A stretch of 64,000 nt of DNA from assembly GCF_010729665.1 (NCBI RefSeq), contig NZ_AP022610.1, positions 682,001-746,000 of the forward strand. Reading direction: 5' to 3'. Shown here one piece after another: positions 47,922 through 56,564 of the stretch. Both the position numbers and the translations under genes were made by a program. The stretch comes from Mycolicibacterium madagascariense. GTDB taxonomy: Bacteria; Actinomycetota; Actinomycetes; Mycobacteriales; Mycobacteriaceae. Position 1 is the first letter of the stretch. Each line of letters starts with the position of its first letter. Under the pieces are notes generated by a model. The model saw only the letters and a list, made by a program, of their open reading frames with translations, made no database searches and had not been told where the DNA came from.

Positions 47922-50900
47922 TTACCGCTTGCCGGGCCTGCGCACCCCGGGAGCGATGCCGAGGCCCTTCACCGGGGGTTCCGGTGCGGACGGCGTCGAT
48001 GCCCCGTTGGCCGACTCACCGTTGGCGGACCCACCGTTGGTGGACGGCGCGGGTGCCTCGGCCACCGGCTCAGCCGACGTCGCAGAAGCCTCAGCCGACG
48101 GCGCGGACGCCTCGGCCGACGGCGCGCCGGTCGTCTCCGGTTGTGCATCAACGGGTTTCGCGGCGGCCTTCTTGCTGCCGGGTCGCTTGGCGATGGCGAG
48201 CCCCTTCACGGGCGGCTCCGGTGCCGACTCCGTCGCGGGCGGGGTCTGAAGGCCGAGGTCCGAGTCGGCCGAGTCCGCGGGATCGGGTCCGGCGGGCACG
48301 TCGTCGGGCGCGACGTTGGCGGGCTGCACGACGCTGGCGTCGCCCTCGTGCGGCGGTGCCGTGTCGGCGGCGGGCGCGGCGGCCTTCTTGCTGCCGGGTC
48401 GCTTGGCGATGCCGAGTCCCTTGACCGGCGGCTCGGCCTTGGCCGGTGCCTCGGCGGGGGCTGCGGATGCGGCCGGTGCCTCGGTGGATGATGCCTCGAC
48501 GGGTGCCGTCTCGGCGGTCGGTGCGGCAGCCTTCTTACTGCCGGGTCGCTTGGCGATGCCGAGCCCCTTCACCGGCGGCTCCGCCGCGGCCGGTGCCTCG
48601 GCGGGGGCCGCAGTGGCGGCGGGGGCAGCCTCGGCGGTGCCGTTCGACGCCGCGGGGGCCGACTTCTTGCCACCCGGCTTGCGGGCGACGGTGAGTCCGC
48701 CCTTCGCCGGCGCTGCTGCGGCGGCGGGCGCCTCGGCGGGCGCGGTGTCCACCGTGGCGGCGGGCTGGGCGGCTTCCTCCGCCTTCACGGGCTCGGCCTC
48801 GGCGGGGGCAGTCGCCAGCTTCGCCGCGGCGGCCTCGGCGGCGGCGCCCTTGGCGGGTAACGTCACCGAGTCCTTGTCCAGCGCTGCGAGCAGGAGCTGC
48901 GCGACGTCGAGGACCTCGGCCTCCTTGCCCATCTCCTCGGCACGGTCACCGACGCCGTCGGTCATCATCACCCGGCAGAACGGGCAGCCCGTCGCGATCT
49001 TGGAGGCGTCGGTGTTCAGCGCCTCCTCGGCGCGCTCGTGGTTGACGCGCTTGCCGATGTGCTCTTCCATCCACATCCGCGCGCCACCGGCGCCACAGCA
49101 CAGGCCGCGGTCGGCGTGCCTCGGCATCTCGGTGAGCGTCGCGCCCGAGGCGCCGATCAACTCGCGAGGCGCCTCGTACTCCTTGTTGTGCCTGCCCAGG
49201 AAGCACGGGTCGTGGTAGGTCACGTCCTGGCTGACGGGGCTGACCGGGACCAGCTTCTTCTCGCGGACCAGGCGGTTGAGCAACTGCGTGTGGTGCACGA
49301 CGGTGTAGTTGCTACCGAGTTGCGGATATTCGCGGCCGATGGTGTTGAAGCAGTGCGGGCACGTCGCGATGATCTTGCGGTCGACGGTCTCGACGCCCTC
49401 GAAGACCCCGTTGATGGTCTCGACGTTCTGCGCGGCCAGCTGCTGGAACAGGAACTCGTTGCCGGCGCGTCGGGCCGAGTCGCCGGTGCAGGTCTCACCG
49501 GAGCCGAGGACGAGGAACTTGACCCCGGCGGTCGCGAGCAGCTCGGCGACGGCCTTGGTCGTCTTCTTGGCCCGATCTTCAAGCGCGCCAGCGCATCCCA
49601 CCCAGAACAGGTACTCATAACCGTCGAACGAGTCGACGTCCTCGCCGTAGACCGGAACGTCGAAGTCGACTTCGTCGATCCACTTGGTGCGCTCCTTGGC
49701 GCTCTGTCCCCAGGGGTTGCCGTTGCGCTCGAGGTTCTTGAAGAGACCGTTGAGCTCGGCGGGGAACTCCGACTCCACCATCACCTGGTAGCGGCGCATG
49801 TCGACGATGTGGTCGATGTGCTCGATGTCGACGGGGCACTGCTCGACGCAGGCGCCGCAGTTCGTGCAGGACCACAGCACGTCGGGGTCGATGACGCCGC
49901 CCTGCTCCAGGGTGCCGACGAGCGGGCGGGTGGCCTGCTCGGGGCCCGAACCGAGCACGCGTTCGAAGCCGGACTCGGGCACGGCGTGGGCCTCCGAGTG
50001 CCCTTCACCGCGGACCTCTTCACCGAGGCCGCCCTCGGCGGTGTTCTCCAGCGGCGTCTCCGCGCTACCGAGGATGTAGGGCGCCTTGGCGAAGAGGTGA
50101 TCGCGCAGGTTCATGATTACGAGCTTGGGAGACAACGGCTTTCCGGTGTTCCACGCCGGGCACTGCGACTGGCAGCGGCCACACTCGGTACACGTGGTGA
50201 GGTCGAGGTAGCCCTTCCAGGTGAAGTCCTCGATCTTGCCGCGTCCGAGCACGGCGTCCTCGGCGGGATCCTCGAAGTCGATGTATTCGCCCTTGTACTC
50301 CATGGGAAGCAGCGGGCCAAGGGCATTCGGCAGCCGCTTGAACGTGACGTTGACCGGTGCGAGGCCGATGTGCAGGTGCTTGGAGTGCAACACGATCAGC
50401 AGGAAGATCAACGCAATCGCGATGTGCGCCAACAGGGCGACGGTCTCGATCCACTCGTTGGCGGTGTGCCCGAAGACCTGCATCCAGGAGCCCATGCCGT
50501 GGGAGAAGAACGCCCCCCAGCCGTAGGGCAGGTTGCCGTTGGCCACCGCCGCACCGCGGAAGAACGCGTAGCTGAAGATGACCAGGAAGATCATGAAGAG
50601 GATGAGCCACGCGCCACCGGTGTGCGAACCGTAGAAGCGGGAGTCGCGGCCGTATTCCTTGGGCTCCGAACGCAACCGGATGATCGAGAAGGTGATGATG
50701 CCGAGCAGCACGGCGAGGGCGAAGAAGTCCTGCAGGAAGCCGAGCGCCCCCCAGCGCCCGACGAGCGGGATGGCGAACTTCGGGTCGAACAGCACCCCGA
50801 AGGCCTCGAGGTAGACGGTGATGAGGATGAAGAAGCCCCACATGGTGAAGAAGTGGGCGATGCCGGGCAGCGACCACTTCAGCAGCCGGGTTTGCCCGAA

Positions 50901-51083
50901 CACCTCGGTGAACTGCGTGGTGATGCGCCTCTTGAGATCGTCCTTGCGAGCGCCCTCGTCGATCGTCTTCTGACCCGAGCTGATCAGTTTGACCAGAAAC
51001 AGCACGCGTTTGGCAGCGAAGGCCATGACGACTGCGGTGAGCAAGAGGCCAAGGGTCAGCCTGATCAGAGTCTGCGTGTCCAC
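47922..51083 (-). CDS. etfD: Membrane-bound ETF oxidoreductase EtfD (Rv0338c-like), long repeat tail
   Basis: A 1053-aa protein. Residues 1-235 hold five or six membrane helices. A HdrC-like part follows with two [4Fe-4S] motifs, CTECGRCQSQCP near 296 and CTNCGACVEQCP near 404, then CCG domains with CPHCFNTIGREYP near 571 and HDPCFLGRHN/CCGAGGARMW near 620-661. From 745 the tail is Ala/Pro/Glu-rich with repeats of VKGLGIAKRPGSKKAAA. H37Rv Rv0338c (882 aa) was identified as EtfD, which passes electrons from ETF in beta-oxidation to menaquinone and is essential on fatty acids. The GTG follows GGGAGG. The tail is about 170 residues longer than in H37Rv. Confidence 0.92.
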   Translation of the reverse strand: MDTQTLIRLTLGLLLTAVVMAFAAKRVLFLVKLISSGQKTIDEGARKDDLKRRITTQFTEVFGQTRLLKWSLPGIAHFFTMWGFFILITVYLEAFGVLFDPKFAIPLVGRWGALGFLQDFFALAVLLGIITFSIIRLRSEPKEYGRDSRFYGSHTGGAWLILFMIFLVIFSYAFFRGAAVANGNLPYGWGAFFSHGMGSWMQVFGHTANEWIETVALLAHIAIALIFLLIVLHSKHLHIGLAPVNVTFKRLPNALGPLLPMEYKGEYIDFEDPAEDAVLGRGKIEDFTWKGYLDLTTCTECGRCQSQCPAWNTGKPLSPKLVIMNLRDHLFAKAPYILGSAETPLENTAEGGLGEEVRGEGHSEAHAVPESGFERVLGSGPEQATRPLVGTLEQGGVIDPDVLWSCTNCGACVEQCPVDIEHIDHIVDMRRYQVMVESEFPAELNGLFKNLERNGNPWGQSAKERTKWIDEVDFDVPVYGEDVDSFDGYEYLFWVGCAGALEDRAKKTTKAVAELLATAGVKFLVLGSGETCTGDSARRAGNEFLFQQLAAQNVETINGVFEGVETVDRKIIATCPHCFNTIGREYPQLGSNYTVVHHTQLLNRLVREKKLVPVSPVSQDVTYHDPCFLGRHNKEYEAPRELIGASGATLTEMPRHADRGLCCGAGGARMWMEEHIGKRVNHERAEEALNTDASKIATGCPFCRVMMTDGVGDRAEEMGKEAEVLDVAQLLLAALDKDSVTLPAKGAAAEAAAAKLATAPAEAEPVKAEEAAQPAATVDTAPAEAPAAAAAPAKGGLTVARKPGGKKSAPAASNGTAEAAPAATAAPAEAPAAAEPPVKGLGIAKRPGSKKAAAPTAETAPVEASSTEAPAASAAPAEAPAKAEPPVKGLGIAKRPGSKKAAAPAADTAPPHEGDASVVQPANVAPDDVPAGPDPADSADSDLGLQTPPATESAPEPPVKGLAIAKRPGSKKAAAKPVDAQPETTGAPSAEASAPSAEASATSAEPVAEAPAPSTNGGSANGESANGASTPSAPEPPVKGLGIAPGVRRPGKR

Positions 51084-51103
51084 GCGTGCCTCCCGGGTTC
51101 AAG

Positions 51104-51140
51104 TTACCCATCAGTAAGGAGTCTTGTTACTGAGCGGTAA
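51104..51140. promoter_or_regulatory. Two tandem TTAC-N6-GTAA palindromes upstream of etfD
   Basis: TTACCCATCAGTAA (51104-51117) and TTACTGAGCGGTAA (51127-51140) each have the form TTACnnnnnnGTAA, typical of TetR-family operators that control acyl-CoA metabolism. The two are also inverted copies of each other over 15 bp with two mismatches, centre to centre 23 bp (about two helix turns). They lie 21-57 bp upstream of the etfD GTG, where they would block or overlap the promoter. Confidence 0.65.
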
Positions 51141-51275
51141 CTTACGCTACATGCCAGCTCATAGTGGCACCCGGCGGTTTGGCGCCGCTACGAAGGTTCA
51201 CCTAACTCACCGGTTGGTCGCCCAGGGTGGCCGCGCCGACCGCGCCGGCACTCTCAGCCGTTGGCCGCGCAGTGT

Positions 51276-51300
51276 CGCTGCTCGTGGCACCTGAGCAGCG
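51276..51300. terminator. 8-bp-stem hairpin downstream of iniR
   Basis: CGCTGCTC and GAGCAGCG pair perfectly around a 9-nt loop, 64-88 bp downstream of the iniR stop codon on the minus strand. It is a candidate terminator between iniR and etfD. Confidence 0.4.
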
Positions 51301-51363
51301 GTCGCGCAGGCGGCAGGGAGGGGGTATGTTGCGCGCCCGAACGCGCGACTCCTGTGTCGGTTG

Positions 51364-53853
51364 TCACCCCGGGGGAGTCTCGAGAATCGCCCGCAGCATC
51401 GAGATCAGCTCCGATCGCGACTCCGCGCCGAGCCGGCGTCGAATGCGTGCCACGTGGTGCTCCACGGTCTTCGCTGAAATGAACAGCTGGCTGCCGATGT
51501 CGCGGTAGGGCAGACCCTGCAGCAGTAATTCGGCAACCTCGCGCTCGCGGTCGGACAGGCGCGCGGTCGACGCCGACGGACGCGCCTGCGCGGTGGCGGC
51601 CGGTGCCGGGAACGAGGTGGCCGACGTGGCCGACGGGGTCGCGCTGACGTCGACGGGGTCGGCGCTGGCGAACTTGAGGTCGCGGGCCAGCTGCAGCATG
51701 GCGCCCGAGGTCCGGCCGTCGGGGGTCTGCAGTGCCGCCTGACTGGCCAGCCGGGTGGCGTCCCAGGTCAGCCCGAACTGGACGAGCGCACGCGCGGCCG
51801 CGGCCACCTCGTCGGCGTCGACGTGGTTGGCGAGCACCCGCAGCCACGTGCGGCCCGCGTTGGCGAGCGCCCTGGCGAACGGACTGTGCGCGGCGGCCGC
51901 CGTCAGCGCCTGGCCGTGCGGCGCCACCGCGCTCGGTGCGCTCGACAGGATGCCCGCGTGGACCCCCGCCCAGTGCAGCGGGATCGCCCACAGCGACGGA
52001 TCACCCAGTGCGGCAAGCAGATTGAAGGCCTCGTCGAGGGCGGGCCGGACGAGGTCGACCTGGCCCAGCCGCGCGGCGGCCACCCACAGCTCGCCGAGCG
52101 GAAGCAGGGCGTAGAGGTCGACCGAGTACTCGGTGAGCACCTCCATCGCGGCGTGCCAGTGCTTGTGGACCGCGCCGCTGTCGCCGGCCCGTCGGGCGAT
52201 CGCCGTCTGCAGGGCGGCCGCCCACAGGGCGTCGCGGCGGTGCAGCGGCGCACCGGATGCCGCGGCGACGTCGGCGGCCGCCGCGGTCAACTGGCCGTCG
52301 AGCATGCGCACCCAGCCGTGCAGCAGCGCGTGCCGTGCAGCGGTGAAACCCAGGTCCGGGCCGGTGTCGTGGACCGCCCGGCCCAGGACGCTGCGGGCGC
52401 GCACGGAGTCGCCACCGTGCAGGGCCACCAGCGCAACGAGCGCCGGGGCGCTGTCCGGCGTGACGATGGCCGCCGCCTGTGCCGACGTCGACTGCGCGAG
52501 CCGGGCGACGGCGGCGGGGTAGGTGCCGTCGACGGTCATCAGCAACCCGTCGGCGAGACCGCGGGCGGCACGCGCGCTCGACGTCGGAGGACCGGAGGCG
52601 TCGACGGCCAGCGCGGCCCGTGCCGTCGGGGCGTCCCCGACCCCGAGCGCCGCGACGACGGCGGCGGCTCCCACGACGGCATCGGGGTAGGCCCCCAGCC
52701 AGCGGAACAGCTCGGCCGCCTGCACGGCACTCCCGTCGTGCATGGCCACGCTCGCCGCGATGCGCACCGCGGCCGCTCGTTCGGCGGCCAGCTCCGAGCC
52801 CAGCAGCTGGTCGGCGAGCCGTCCGGCCGTCGCGCAGTCGCCGGTCAGCGCGAGGGCGTCGGCGAGGGAGGAGCCGGCCCCGTCGGCGCCCATCTCCCCG
52901 GCGGCCCGGTAGAGACGGGCGGCCAGCGCGGGACGGGTGCGGTGGCGGGCCGCCAGGTCGGCGAGCGCGTCGGCGAGTCGCGCGTCGCGCAGGCCGTGCT
53001 CGGCCAGCTGCAGGGCGAGGTCCATCGACAGCGTCGACCTGTCCCATTGCGTGTGCAGCAGCGCCGTTTCGAGGCGATGGTGGCGCGCGGCCCCGGCGAG
53101 CTGCGCGACGCCGCGGTGCAGCGCGGCCGCGAACGTCGCACTGTGTCCGGGGGCGATCAAGCCGCTGGCCCTGGCGACGTCGACCAACCGCTGCGCCTCG
53201 CCGTGGTCGACGTCGAGCGCCGCGGCGACGTCGTCGGGGCCGAGATCCTGGCTCAGCGAGGTCACCAGCAGCGTGTCGAGCACGGGCTCCTCGACCCGTC
53301 GCAGGCGCTCGACGAGGGCGACGCGCGTGGCCGCCTCGATCCCGTCGGGCCCGGACGCCAGGCCCGACACGGCGGCGTCGACCAGGAACGGCAGGCCGGC
53401 GGTGGCCACCAGCACCGCGTGGAGCGTCTCGGCGGGTGGCGCGGCGCCGAGGGCGTCCAGCGCGCGCCGGTGCACGTCGGCGGCGGTGAGCGGGCCGAGC
53501 GTGATGGGCGGCGCTTCTCGGGCCAGGGCCGCCCGCAACGAGGTGAGCGAGGGATCGTGCAGTCGCGGTTCGGCGGCGATCACGACGGTTCTGGCCGGGT
53601 CCGCGACCAGCTCCGTCAACCGATCGACGTCCGGCGCGGGCAGTAGGTGGGCGTCGTCGACGACGACCGCCGCATCGGGGGGATCCTCACTCCGCGGCGG
53701 GCGCGCGAGCACGGTGCGTCCCGCTGCGCGCAGCGCCGTCCTGACCTCGACGAGCAGCGCGGTCTTTCCCGTGCCGACACCACCTGACACCAGCATCTTG
53801 GCGGGCTCGGCCGGTGCCGTCGACCACGCCGTCGCTGCGTCGGGGGTGATCAC
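51364..53853 (-). CDS. iniR: IniR-type STAND ATPase / LuxR transcriptional regulator (Rv0339c-like)
   Basis: An 829-aa MalT-like regulator. Walker A SGGVGTGKTALLV is at 23-35, Walker B AVVVDDAHLLPAPDVDRL near 70, then a NACHT-type winged region and a long helical repeat array. The C-terminal LuxR helix-turn-helix (LSDREREVAELLLQGLPYRD, then SAKTVEHHVARIRRRLGA) is at about 760-825. In M. tuberculosis, IniR (Rv0339c, 832 aa) activates iniBAC under cell-wall stress in response to trehalose (published). GTG 53853 overlaps the stop of the Hsp70-like gene (GTGA). The longer open frame upstream is a shadow of that gene. Confidence 0.9.
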   Translation of the reverse strand: MITPDAATAWSTAPAEPAKMLVSGGVGTGKTALLVEVRTALRAAGRTVLARPPRSEDPPDAAVVVDDAHLLPAPDVDRLTELVADPARTVVIAAEPRLHDPSLTSLRAALAREAPPITLGPLTAADVHRRALDALGAAPPAETLHAVLVATAGLPFLVDAAVSGLASGPDGIEAATRVALVERLRRVEEPVLDTLLVTSLSQDLGPDDVAAALDVDHGEAQRLVDVARASGLIAPGHSATFAAALHRGVAQLAGAARHHRLETALLHTQWDRSTLSMDLALQLAEHGLRDARLADALADLAARHRTRPALAARLYRAAGEMGADGAGSSLADALALTGDCATAGRLADQLLGSELAAERAAAVRIAASVAMHDGSAVQAAELFRWLGAYPDAVVGAAAVVAALGVGDAPTARAALAVDASGPPTSSARAARGLADGLLMTVDGTYPAAVARLAQSTSAQAAAIVTPDSAPALVALVALHGGDSVRARSVLGRAVHDTGPDLGFTAARHALLHGWVRMLDGQLTAAAADVAAASGAPLHRRDALWAAALQTAIARRAGDSGAVHKHWHAAMEVLTEYSVDLYALLPLGELWVAAARLGQVDLVRPALDEAFNLLAALGDPSLWAIPLHWAGVHAGILSSAPSAVAPHGQALTAAAAHSPFARALANAGRTWLRVLANHVDADEVAAAARALVQFGLTWDATRLASQAALQTPDGRTSGAMLQLARDLKFASADPVDVSATPSATSATSFPAPAATAQARPSASTARLSDREREVAELLLQGLPYRDIGSQLFISAKTVEHHVARIRRRLGAESRSELISMLRAILETPPG

Positions 53854-55712
53854 GAATTCGGCGGCACCACCGACGTGGGCGCGGACGCCTGCGAGCTGGG
53901 CGGCCGGGTCACCGGTGCCTCCGTCGTGGTGACGGGCGGTCTCGTCGTGGTGACGGGAGGAGCGGTCGTGGTGGTCGGCCGTGTGGTGGTGGGTGGCGTC
54001 GTCGTCGTGGGTGGCGTCGTCGTCGTGGGCGGTGTCGTGGTGGTGGTGGTCGTCGTGGTGGTGGTCGTGGTGGTCGTCGTGGTGGTCGACGACGTCGTGC
54101 TGGACGTCGTGTCGCTCGTCGACTCGGTGGTGCTCGAACCCGACGTCGGGGACTGGGACGCCGACGACGAACTCTGCGGCCCATTGCTGGCGGAGGACGG
54201 CGTCTCGGTCTTGGTGGACAGGCTGGTGGTCACCAGGCCGTTGGCTCCGGTCGAGGAGATCGTGACGACCTCGGTCACCGTGCCGCTGTTGGTGGAGTTG
54301 CCCGTCAGCGTCACGGCGAGGCCGCCGATCGCCAGGAGTGCGGCCGCGGCGGCGGCGCCGAACAGGATGGGCGGGCGTTTGTACCAGGGCAGCACCGCCG
54401 CCTCGTCGGGGAACTCGTCCTCCTCGTCGTGGGCGAAGGCCATCTCGGGCCGCGCGCCGGAGTACTCGGACTGGTACTCCCCGCCGGCGTAGGGGAGCGG
54501 TTCGCCCGACGGAGCGTCGTCGTCCTGGGACCACGCCAGGGCGCCGGCCGCCTCGGTGGGCGGGGCCTCGACGGGAGGCGCACCGGCCACCCATCCCATG
54601 GTGGGCGCCAAGCCCGTCGGCGCATCGGCGACGGGGGCCAGACCCGTCGGAGCCAAGCCGGTGCGGGCGTCGTCGTAGCCGCCGAGCGCGACGACGGCGG
54701 CACCCGCGGCGATCGTCAGCGCGGGCACCGGTGCCGTCACGACGGGCACCCGGAACCGTTCGGAGAGTCGCTGCGTCACCAGGGGGATCGCGGCGCCGCC
54801 GCCGACGGTGGCCACCGCGGACACGCTCGCCGGCGCAATGCCGTAGCGCTGCACGGCTTCCGACACCGCCGACAGCAGACCGGCCAGCGGTTGCTCGATG
54901 AGCCGTTCGAGTTCCTGCCGGGTGATCCGCACGTCGGAGGAGTAGCCCGGCAATTGGGCCGAGAGGACGGTGGAGGTGTCCGACGACAGGCGTTCCTTCG
55001 CGTCGCGGCACTCGGCCCGCAGCCGGGTCAGCGAGCCGACCGCGGCCGTGCTCGCGGTATCGGCCGGGTTGGCGTCCGCGATGCCCGCGACGACGTGGTT
55101 CAGCAGGGCCTGGTCGACCAGGTCGCCGGAGAAGTCCGGATAGCGCGTCGTGCTGCCGATGACGGCCAGGCCGGCGGCGGCATCGGCCAGGGTGATGCTC
55201 GTGCCCCCGCCGCCGACGTCGCAGAGCACGACGACGCCGGCGTCGGGCAGGCCCGGCGACGACCGCAGCCCGGCGAGCGCGGCGACGGAGTCGGGCACCA
55301 GCGTGGCGGGAATCCCGCCTGGGCTCAGAATTGGCTTGGCGCGCAGGGCATTTCGCAGTGCGCCGACGACTCCCGGACCCCAGTGGGACGGCACCGCGAT
55401 CGTGACGGGGGCGCCCCCACCCACGATGCGGGCCATCACGTCGAGGGCCTCGACGAGGACGGTCTCGCCGCGGTGCGACGACCCGTCCGCGGCGACCAGG
55501 GGCACCGGGTCGCCGACGCGTTCGACGAACCCCGCCAAGACCAGGCCGGGCTGGTTCGGTCCGGGGAAGGTCCCGACCTCGGGCGCGCGGTCGGGGTAGA
55601 CCGTCAGCACCGAGCGCCGGGTGACGGGCGCAGCCCCGCCGCGGGTGGCCACCAGGTTGGTGGTGCCGACGGACATCCCGAGTGGTTCAGTCGTGGCCAG
55701 TGGTTCGGTCAT
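53850..55712 (-). CDS. Membrane-anchored Hsp70/actin-fold protein coupled to iniR, poly-Thr tail
   Basis: A 620-aa paralogue of the 28513 product. The ATPase-like domain at 1-340 has LGMSVGTTNLVATRGG (phosphate 1), VVVLCDVGGGGTSITLADAA (phosphate 2) and VATVGGGAAIPLVTQRL (adenosine). The substrate-binding half of Hsp70 is missing. A membrane helix lies at about 445-467. The outer tail of about 150 residues is Ser/Thr-rich with an unbroken Thr run and TTTPPTTTTPP repeats, probably O-mannosylated. ATG 55712. The stop overlaps the iniR start. H37Rv has no such gene directly upstream of Rv0339c as I recall, so this looks like an added partner in the IniR unit. Confidence 0.85.
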   Translation of the reverse strand: MTEPLATTEPLGMSVGTTNLVATRGGAAPVTRRSVLTVYPDRAPEVGTFPGPNQPGLVLAGFVERVGDPVPLVAADGSSHRGETVLVEALDVMARIVGGGAPVTIAVPSHWGPGVVGALRNALRAKPILSPGGIPATLVPDSVAALAGLRSSPGLPDAGVVVLCDVGGGGTSITLADAAAGLAVIGSTTRYPDFSGDLVDQALLNHVVAGIADANPADTASTAAVGSLTRLRAECRDAKERLSSDTSTVLSAQLPGYSSDVRITRQELERLIEQPLAGLLSAVSEAVQRYGIAPASVSAVATVGGGAAIPLVTQRLSERFRVPVVTAPVPALTIAAGAAVVALGGYDDARTGLAPTGLAPVADAPTGLAPTMGWVAGAPPVEAPPTEAAGALAWSQDDDAPSGEPLPYAGGEYQSEYSGARPEMAFAHDEEDEFPDEAAVLPWYKRPPILFGAAAAAALLAIGGLAVTLTGNSTNSGTVTEVVTISSTGANGLVTTSLSTKTETPSSASNGPQSSSSASQSPTSGSSTTESTSDTTSSTTSSTTTTTTTTTTTTTTTTTTPPTTTTPPTTTTPPTTTRPTTTTAPPVTTTRPPVTTTEAPVTRPPSSQASAPTSVVPPNS

Positions 55713-55788
55713 GAACGGCTCATCCCCTGCCGGGTCGGAGAAACAGCCCTCACCTTAACGGCTGCTGTACGCGAAACGGGGTGTCATC

Positions 55789-55827
55789 CCCCTAGTGGTG
55801 TCGAGCCCCTAATGGCCGATCCCCTAA
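55789..55827. promoter_or_regulatory. Three CCCCTA boxes upstream of the IniB-domain gene
   Basis: CCCCTAG (55789), CCCCTAA (55806) and CCCCTAA (55821) lie in direct orientation, within the 217-bp divergent region between the Hsp70-like/iniR unit and the IniB-domain gene. The last box is 55 bp upstream of a TAGCAT -10 (55882-55887). The direct-repeat layout is like MalT boxes. Together with the matching set upstream of iniB these are the best candidate IniR sites. Confidence 0.6.
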
Positions 55828-55929
55828 CGCCCTGTTGGCACGGGTGGCTTCACCACCGATCCCAGCGACGCGATACGCCGATAGCATTCGGTGCAGACAG
55901 TCGGCGCAACGCCGGGAAGGGGGCGGCTC

Positions 55930-56478
55930 GTGGCGAACTCGCTGTTGGACTTCGTGATGTCGCTGGTGCGCGATCCCGACGCCGCTGCCCAGTATGCGGC
56001 CAATCCCGCGCAGGCCATCGCCGACGCCCACCTGACCGACGTGACGAGTGCGGACGTCAACCACCTCATCCCGGTGGTGGCGGAATCGATGTCGACGGTC
56101 GTGCCGTCCGCGGCGGCGGGCAGCGCGCTCGACGACGCGCACAACGTCTGGGCGAGCGGCGCGGCGACGGCGGCCTTCGACGCGTTCGACGACCATCTGC
56201 CCCTGCGCGGCGCCGACGTCGTCGCAGCTCACGTGCCCACGGTCGCGACCGTGATCCAGCCGCCCGCGGACGCCGCGCCGACCGTCGTCGACCATGGTTT
56301 CGATGCCTTCGACGACCTGCGCGAGGTCAGTGCGGTGAGTCCGTCGGACCACGCGCTGGCCTACGACGTGCCCGTGATCGACGATGGGCACGTCACCGAT
56401 GCCGGCCCGGTGGACGACGTGCACCACGGCGTCGTCGACGACCATCCGCAGGACCCCGGTTTCGACATCTTCGCGTGA
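55930..56478 (+). CDS. IniB N-terminal domain protein (Rv0340-like)
   Basis: A 182-aa acidic protein. Residues 1-65 form the IniB N-terminal domain (NSLLDFVMSLVRDPDAAAQY, then the VTSADVNHLIPVVAES helix), the same helical module as in IniB. The rest is Asp/Val/His-rich and probably extended. There is no signal peptide. GTG 55930 follows GGGAAGGGGG. It has its own promoter and box set, and a terminator (56500-56530) separates it from iniB. It is the counterpart of Rv0340 (179 aa), which is co-regulated with iniBAC. Confidence 0.85.
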   Translation: MANSLLDFVMSLVRDPDAAAQYAANPAQAIADAHLTDVTSADVNHLIPVVAESMSTVVPSAAAGSALDDAHNVWASGAATAAFDAFDDHLPLRGADVVAAHVPTVATVIQPPADAAPTVVDHGFDAFDDLREVSAVSPSDHALAYDVPVIDDGHVTDAGPVDDVHHGVVDDHPQDPGFDIFA

Positions 56479-56499
56479 CCCCACGCCCGAATCACCCCA

Positions 56500-56530
56500 C
56501 GACAGCGCGGCCCGAGTGGCCGCACTGTCG
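56500..56530 (+). terminator. 13-bp-stem hairpin after the IniB-domain gene
   Basis: CGACAGCGCGGCC and GGCCGCACTGTCG pair with one mismatch around CGAGT, 22 bp after the stop codon. It would end the IniB-domain transcript before the iniB promoter. Confidence 0.75.
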
Positions 56531-56564
56531 TCGTCGTGAGGGCAGCTCGGCGCCCCCGGGGGAT

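Noticed and set aside
49038..51140. Plus-strand open frame of 700 codons opposite etfD
   Set aside because: It is antisense to the iron-sulfur and membrane domains of etfD; no motifs and no ribosome site.
51364..55011. 1215-codon frame suggesting a longer iniR
   Set aside because: Upstream of GTG 53853 the frame overlaps the Hsp70-like gene and has Arg/His-rich shadow composition; the length from 53853 matches IniR.
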